Origin: Aureimonas altamirensis
Lineage (GTDB): Bacteria > Pseudomonadota > Alphaproteobacteria > Rhizobiales > Rhizobiaceae
Reading direction: 5' to 3'
Length of the DNA stretch: 64,000 nt
Assembly (NCBI RefSeq): GCF_023702225.1
Contig: NZ_JAMQCO010000009.1
Span: 62,001-126,000 of the forward strand
Below the pieces are notes generated by a model that saw nothing but the letters and a program-made list of their open reading frames with translations, was not told the DNA's origin and did not search any database. This document shows, piece by piece, positions 60,264-64,000 of the stretch; position 1 is the stretch's first letter; every line of letters begins with the position of its first letter. Made by a program: the position numbers and the translations under genes.

Positions 60264-61145
60264 TCAGTCGCGGTGCAGCCTGTCCCGGACTGCCAGCAGG
60301 TCTCGCCAGGCCAGTCGCTTCTGCGCGGGCTGCCGCAGCAGATAGGCCGGGTGCAGCAGGGCCGTTGCCTGGACCGGCGCGGGAAGGCCCGGCAGCGCAA
60401 GCTCGCTCCAGCGGCCACGCAGTTTCATGATGCCGTCATTGCTGGACAAAACCGCCTTGGCTGAAGGGGAGCCGAGGCAGACGACGACCCTGGGTGCGAC
60501 AAGCTCGATCTGTCGCAGGACGAAAGGCAGGCACATCTCGGTTTCTGCCGGCGTCGGCGACCGGTTGCCCGGCGGCCGCCATGCGATGACGTTGGTCACG
60601 CGGACATCCGTCCGTTCAAGGCCGATCGCCGCGAGCATGCGGTTGAGCAACTGGCCCGAACGGCCGACGAAAGGCTCGCCGGCGATGTCTTCTTCCCGGC
60701 CCGGAGCCTCGCCGATCAGCATCAGCGAAGCGTTCTCCGGGCCATTGCCGAAGACCAGCGATTTGGCCGTGGCCTTGAGTGCGCATCCCTCGAAGGCGGC
60801 GTAGGCGGCCTGCAACTCCGCCAGCGACGCGGCATGCCGCGCTTTCTCGCGCGCATCTTCGGCGGCGACGGTGCCGGGCACCGGGGTGCTCCATAGAGGA
60901 GTGGCGGCCGGCGTCTGCTTTCGTGCCTGCGCCTCTCCGGCGGGACGCCCAGGCTGGGGCACGACGGGCCGCGCTTGCGGCGGGCCCGACGTCGACTTGC
61001 GCGCCGCGCTCTCCGTCGCCGTTTCCTCGAAGCGGTTGCGGGCGGTTTCGCCGACGAAACCGTCGATACCTGCCGTGTCGAACCAGCGCAGAAGCGCTGC
61101 CAGGGCGGTTTGGGGATTCGGCGTTGCGGGCTCGAAGATCGTCAT
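60264..61145 (-). CDS. Uracil-DNA glycosylase family 4-like protein, partial Fe-S ligand set
   Basis: A 293-residue DNA repair protein that should excise uracil. The catalytic region is IGEAPGREEDIAGEPFVGRSGQLLNRML (family 4 GEAPG motif). VTNVIAWRPPGNRSPTPAETEMC and ATALLHPAYLL (HP motif) follow. Family 4 enzymes use four cysteines for a [4Fe-4S] cluster; here only the second (FEGCALK) and fourth (ETEMC) positions are Cys. The first is Phe, and the third, in the usual KCRPP, is Trp. The N-terminal 100 residues are a proline-rich linker not needed for the fold. Confidence 0.82.
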   Translation of the reverse strand: MTIFEPATPNPQTALAALLRWFDTAGIDGFVGETARNRFEETATESAARKSTSGPPQARPVVPQPGRPAGEAQARKQTPAATPLWSTPVPGTVAAEDAREKARHAASLAELQAAYAAFEGCALKATAKSLVFGNGPENASLMLIGEAPGREEDIAGEPFVGRSGQLLNRMLAAIGLERTDVRVTNVIAWRPPGNRSPTPAETEMCLPFVLRQIELVAPRVVVCLGSPSAKAVLSSNDGIMKLRGRWSELALPGLPAPVQATALLHPAYLLRQPAQKRLAWRDLLAVRDRLHRD

Positions 61146-61253
61146 GATCGCATCATATTGAGCCTCGAACGGCTCTCCAACAGGAAAAAGGCGGTTGCAA
61201 AGCCGGGTGGAAACATTCCAAACCTCTTCCGAGTTAAGGGTTGGGAGACTTGC

Positions 61254-62924
61254 ATGACTGTTGAAGCCAATGACGCCGAACTGCCCGAGCGGGAAAGCAT
61301 GGAGTTCGACGTCGTCGTCGTGGGCGCGGGCCCGGCCGGATTGTCGGCCGCGATACGGCTGAAGCAGCTTTCCCCGGACCTGTCCGTCGTCGTTCTGGAA
61401 AAGGGCGCCGAAGTCGGCGCGCATATACTTTCCGGTTGCATCCTCGACCCTTCGTCGCTCGACCGCCTGCTGCCGGAATGGCGCCAGGAAGAGACGCCGA
61501 TCAGGCAGGAGGTCACGGACGACCGCTTCTATCTCTACGGTCCGCAGGGCGCCCTGCGCCTGCCGGGCTTCGCCATGCCGGGCCTGATGCACAATCACGG
61601 CAATTTCGTCGTATCGCTTGGCCTGGTCTGCAAATGGCTGGCCGGCAAGGCGGAAGAGCTCGGGGTCGAAATCTATCCCGGCTTCGCCGCATCCGAACTG
61701 ATCGTCGACGAAGCCGGCGCGGTCATCGGCGTCGCCACGGGCGACATGGGCGTCGAGCGCGACGGAAGCCACGGCCCGAACTACCAGCGCGGCATGGCCC
61801 TGATGGGCCGCTACGTGCTCATCGGAGAGGGTGTTCGCGGATCGCTGGCCAAGGACCTCATCGAGCGATTTTCCCTCGGCAAGGATCGCGAGCCGCAGAA
61901 ATTCGGGCTCGGCGTCAAGGAATTGTGGGAGATCAAACCCGAGAAGCATAAGCCCGGCCTGATCCAGCACTCCTTCGGCTGGCCGCTGAAAAGCGATACG
62001 GGCGGCGGTTCCTTCGTCTACCATCTGCCCGGCAATCAGGTCTATGTCGGCTTCGTTACGCACCTGAACTACAAGAACCCGTATCTTTCTCCCTTCGGCG
62101 AATTCCAGAGGTTCAAGACCCATCCGGATGTGGCCGAACTGCTCGAGGGCGGCAAACGCCTCTCTTATGGCGCGCGGGCCATAACCGAGGGCGGGTTTCA
62201 GTCGGTGCCGAAACTCGTCTTCCCGGGCGGTGCGCTGCTCGGCTGCTCGGCCGGTTTCGTCAACGTGCCGCGCATCAAGGGCGTCCATAACGCCATAGCC
62301 TCCGGCATGCTGGCGGCGGAGGCCGCGTCCGAGGCATTGGCCGCAGGCCGCTCGCGGGACGAGTTGTCCACCTATGAAGAGAGCTGGCGGCAATCGTCCA
62401 TCGGGCGCGACCTCAGCCCCGTGCGCAACGTCAAGCCGCTCTGGTCACGGTTCGGTACCTATATCGGCGTCGGTCTGGGCGCCCTCGACATGTGGACCAA
62501 TTCGCTGTTTCGCTTCTCGCTGTTCGGCACGCTCGGCCACGGCAAGACGGACGCGCAATCGACGGAGCCGGCATCGCGCCACAAGCCGATCGACTATCCC
62601 AAGCCGGACGGCGTCCTGACCTTCGACAAGACGTCCTCGGTGTTCCTGTCGAGCACCAATCACGAGGAAGACCAGCCGGTCCACCTGCGTGTCAAGGACA
62701 TGGCCCTGCAGAAATCATCCGAACACGATGTCTATGCGGGCCTCTCGGAGCGCTATTGTCCGGCGGGCGTCTATGAGTGGATCGGCGAGGGGGCGGATCT
62801 GCGCTACCAGATCAACGCCCAGAACTGCGTCCACTGCAAGACGTGCGATATCAAGGATCCCAATGGCAACATCCGCTGGACGGTGCCGCAGGGCGGCGAA
62901 GGCCCGGTCTACCAGGAGATGTAG
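61254..62924 (+). CDS. Electron transfer flavoprotein:ubiquinone oxidoreductase
   Basis: A 556-residue inner-membrane-associated flavoprotein that passes electrons from electron transfer flavoprotein, fed by acyl-CoA and other dehydrogenases, to ubiquinone. The FAD-binding motif is FDVVVVGAGPAGLSAAIRL near residue 20. The [4Fe-4S] ligands are C-terminal in RYCPAGVYEW and NCVHCKTCDIKDPNGNIRWTVP. GWPLKSDTGGGSFVYHLPGNQVYVGFV is a family core block. The start has GGGAG upstream (an in-frame extension to 60975 is antisense to the glycosylase). It is divergent from the glycosylase gene. Confidence 0.94.
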   Translation: MTVEANDAELPERESMEFDVVVVGAGPAGLSAAIRLKQLSPDLSVVVLEKGAEVGAHILSGCILDPSSLDRLLPEWRQEETPIRQEVTDDRFYLYGPQGALRLPGFAMPGLMHNHGNFVVSLGLVCKWLAGKAEELGVEIYPGFAASELIVDEAGAVIGVATGDMGVERDGSHGPNYQRGMALMGRYVLIGEGVRGSLAKDLIERFSLGKDREPQKFGLGVKELWEIKPEKHKPGLIQHSFGWPLKSDTGGGSFVYHLPGNQVYVGFVTHLNYKNPYLSPFGEFQRFKTHPDVAELLEGGKRLSYGARAITEGGFQSVPKLVFPGGALLGCSAGFVNVPRIKGVHNAIASGMLAAEAASEALAAGRSRDELSTYEESWRQSSIGRDLSPVRNVKPLWSRFGTYIGVGLGALDMWTNSLFRFSLFGTLGHGKTDAQSTEPASRHKPIDYPKPDGVLTFDKTSSVFLSSTNHEEDQPVHLRVKDMALQKSSEHDVYAGLSERYCPAGVYEWIGEGADLRYQINAQNCVHCKTCDIKDPNGNIRWTVPQGGEGPVYQEM

Positions 62925-62930
62925 CCGGCC

Positions 62931-64000
62931 TTACTGGAAAGCCGTCTCGAAGAAGGAGCGCAGCTTGCGCGAATGCAGCTTCTCGTGCGGCATCTCGGCC
63001 AGGCTCTGCATGGCGCGGATGCCGATTTCCAGATGCTGGGCGACCTGCCGCTTGTAGAAGGCCGTCGCCATTCCCGGCAGCTTCAATTCGCCGTGCAGGG
63101 GCTTGTCGGAAACGCACAGCAGGGTGCCATAGGGGACGCGGAACCGATAACCGTTGGCGGCGATGGTGGCCGATTCCATATCCAGTGCGATCGCGCGCGA
63201 TTTCGATAGCCGCTCCACCGGCTCCGTCTGGTCGCGCAGCTCCCAGTTGCGGTTGTCGATCGTGGCGACCGTGCCTGTCCGCATGATGCGCTTGAGGTCG
63301 TAGCCTTCCAGGCCCGTTACGTCGGCAACCGCCTTCTCCAGGGCCACCTGCACTTCGGCCAGCGGCGGCACCGGCACCCAGACGGGAAGGTCTGCATCCA
63401 GCACATGATCTTCGCGGACATAGGCGTGGGCCAGCACATAATCGCCCAGAGCCTGCGTGTTGCGCAGCCCCGCACAATGGCCCAGCATCAGCCAGGCATG
63501 CGGCCGCAGCACCGCCACGTGATCGGTGATCGTCTTGGCGTTGGACGGGCCGACGCCGATATTGACCATAGTGATGCCGCTGCCGTCGGCGCGGGTCAGG
63601 TGGTAGGCCGGCATCTGCGGCAGGCGGGCCGGGGAGACGCCGCTTCCCGCGATGGTCTCGCCCGCAGGCGTCACGACATTGCCGGGCTCCACGAACGACT
63701 CGTAGCCATGGCCGCCCTCGGCCATGAAGCTCCGCGCCATGGCGGCGAATTCATCGATATAGAACTGGTAGTTGGTAAACAGCACGAAGTTCTGGAAATG
63801 GCGCGGGCTGGTGGCCGTATAGTGCGACAGCCGCGCGAGCGAATAGTCGACGCGTTGCGCCGTAAAGGGCGCCAGGGGCCAGGCTTCGCCGGGGGCCGGC
63901 TCGAAATTGCCGTTCACGATGCGGTCGTCGGTTGCCGCAAGGTCCGGAACGTCGAAGATATCGCGCAGCGGCATGCCCAGTTGCTCCGCCTGGCTGCCGT
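62931..64000 (-). CDS. amn: AMP nucleosidase, C-terminal part (5' end outside window)
   Basis: At least 347 residues from the ATG at 63974, but the frame stays open to the window end and reads GSQAEQLGMPLRDIFDVPDLA, so the true N-terminus lies beyond. AMN hydrolyses AMP to adenine and ribose 5-phosphate. The nucleoside phosphorylase-like core has MVNIGVGPSNAKTITDHVAVLRPHAWLMLGHCAGLR, and near the C-terminus AIALDMESATIAANGYRFRVPYGTLLCVSD contains the ribose-contacting DMES block. It is convergent with the electron transfer oxidoreductase gene, 6 bp apart. Confidence 0.92.
   Translation of the reverse strand, partial: GSQAEQLGMPLRDIFDVPDLAATDDRIVNGNFEPAPGEAWPLAPFTAQRVDYSLARLSHYTATSPRHFQNFVLFTNYQFYIDEFAAMARSFMAEGGHGYESFVEPGNVVTPAGETIAGSGVSPARLPQMPAYHLTRADGSGITMVNIGVGPSNAKTITDHVAVLRPHAWLMLGHCAGLRNTQALGDYVLAHAYVREDHVLDADLPVWVPVPPLAEVQVALEKAVADVTGLEGYDLKRIMRTGTVATIDNRNWELRDQTEPVERLSKSRAIALDMESATIAANGYRFRVPYGTLLCVSDKPLHGELKLPGMATAFYKRQVAQHLEIGIRAMQSLAEMPHEKLHSRKLRSFFETAFQ

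Noticed and set aside
1-64000. CRISPR arrays, rRNA genes, insertion sequences or known riboswitches
   Set aside because: No regularly spaced repeats, transposase genes, terminal inverted repeats or rRNA segments were seen; a single tRNA gene is the only RNA gene I can support.

Overview
The window is GC-rich chromosomal DNA from an alphaproteobacterium of the Rhizobiales (Hyphomicrobiales) type. The evidence is a feuP/feuQ-like two-component pair, the cycHJKL-type cytochrome c maturation operon, a neighbouring block with a DnaA-domain-IV-like HTH gene, DUF6456, SufE, DUF5330 and DUF1491, an alphaproteobacterial YcgN protein, and a glnE, PAS kinase, pepN block. The family is not certain; an Aurantimonadaceae/Rhizobiaceae-like genome would fit. 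Genes are densely packed, with many ATGA start/stop overlaps.

Positions 1-22917 are host metabolism and envelope functions. They hold a truncated host-attachment-family gene, a gene-poor 0.8 kb stretch, tRNA-Met(CAT), a DUF3297 gene, and a sugar-acid pair (L-idonate 5-dehydrogenase-like plus mannitol/mannonate dehydrogenase-like) behind a GntR-type operator. Next come a MATE exporter, AnmK, and a three-subunit PaoABC-like molybdenum aldehyde oxidase beside a degenerate PfkB-like protein. A TetR regulator with a perfect palindromic operator and the DnaA-like/DUF6456/SufE/DUF5330 block follow. The stretch ends with a histidine-kinase-like protein lacking its phospho-acceptor His, a peptidoglycan-binding protein, DUF1491, and a penicillin-binding protein operon with DUF1214/DUF1254-type partners.

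Positions about 22933-37534 are a compact phage structural and lysis cluster. It holds small and large terminase, portal, scaffold, capsid, connectors, a long tail protein, a GNAT protein, ejection-type proteins, a glycine-rich fibre, a head-spike-base-like protein with its partner, endolysin and holin. I see no integrase, repressor, replication gene or flanking direct repeats. A near-consensus sigma70 promoter overlapped by an inverted repeat, then a terminator hairpin, precedes the first gene. This looks like a domesticated podovirus or gene-transfer-agent-type element, possibly decaying: one gene is frameshifted, one ejection-type gene looks truncated, and an AT-rich patch with small opposite-strand membrane-protein genes sits in the middle. 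A lone DUF3168 (tail-terminator-type) gene lies just downstream.

Positions 38785-64000 return to core functions. These are feuN/feuP/feuQ-like signalling with a lipoprotein, ccmI-ccmE-ccmF-ccmH, a DegP-type protease, an OmpR-type regulator and kinase, and glnE behind a threefold repeat of a Shine-Dalgarno-containing 15-mer. A DivJ/PdhS-like kinase, aminopeptidase N, a DMT and an MFS transporter, a family-4-like uracil-DNA glycosylase lacking two Fe-S ligands, electron transfer flavoprotein:ubiquinone oxidoreductase, and a truncated AMP nucleosidase complete the window.
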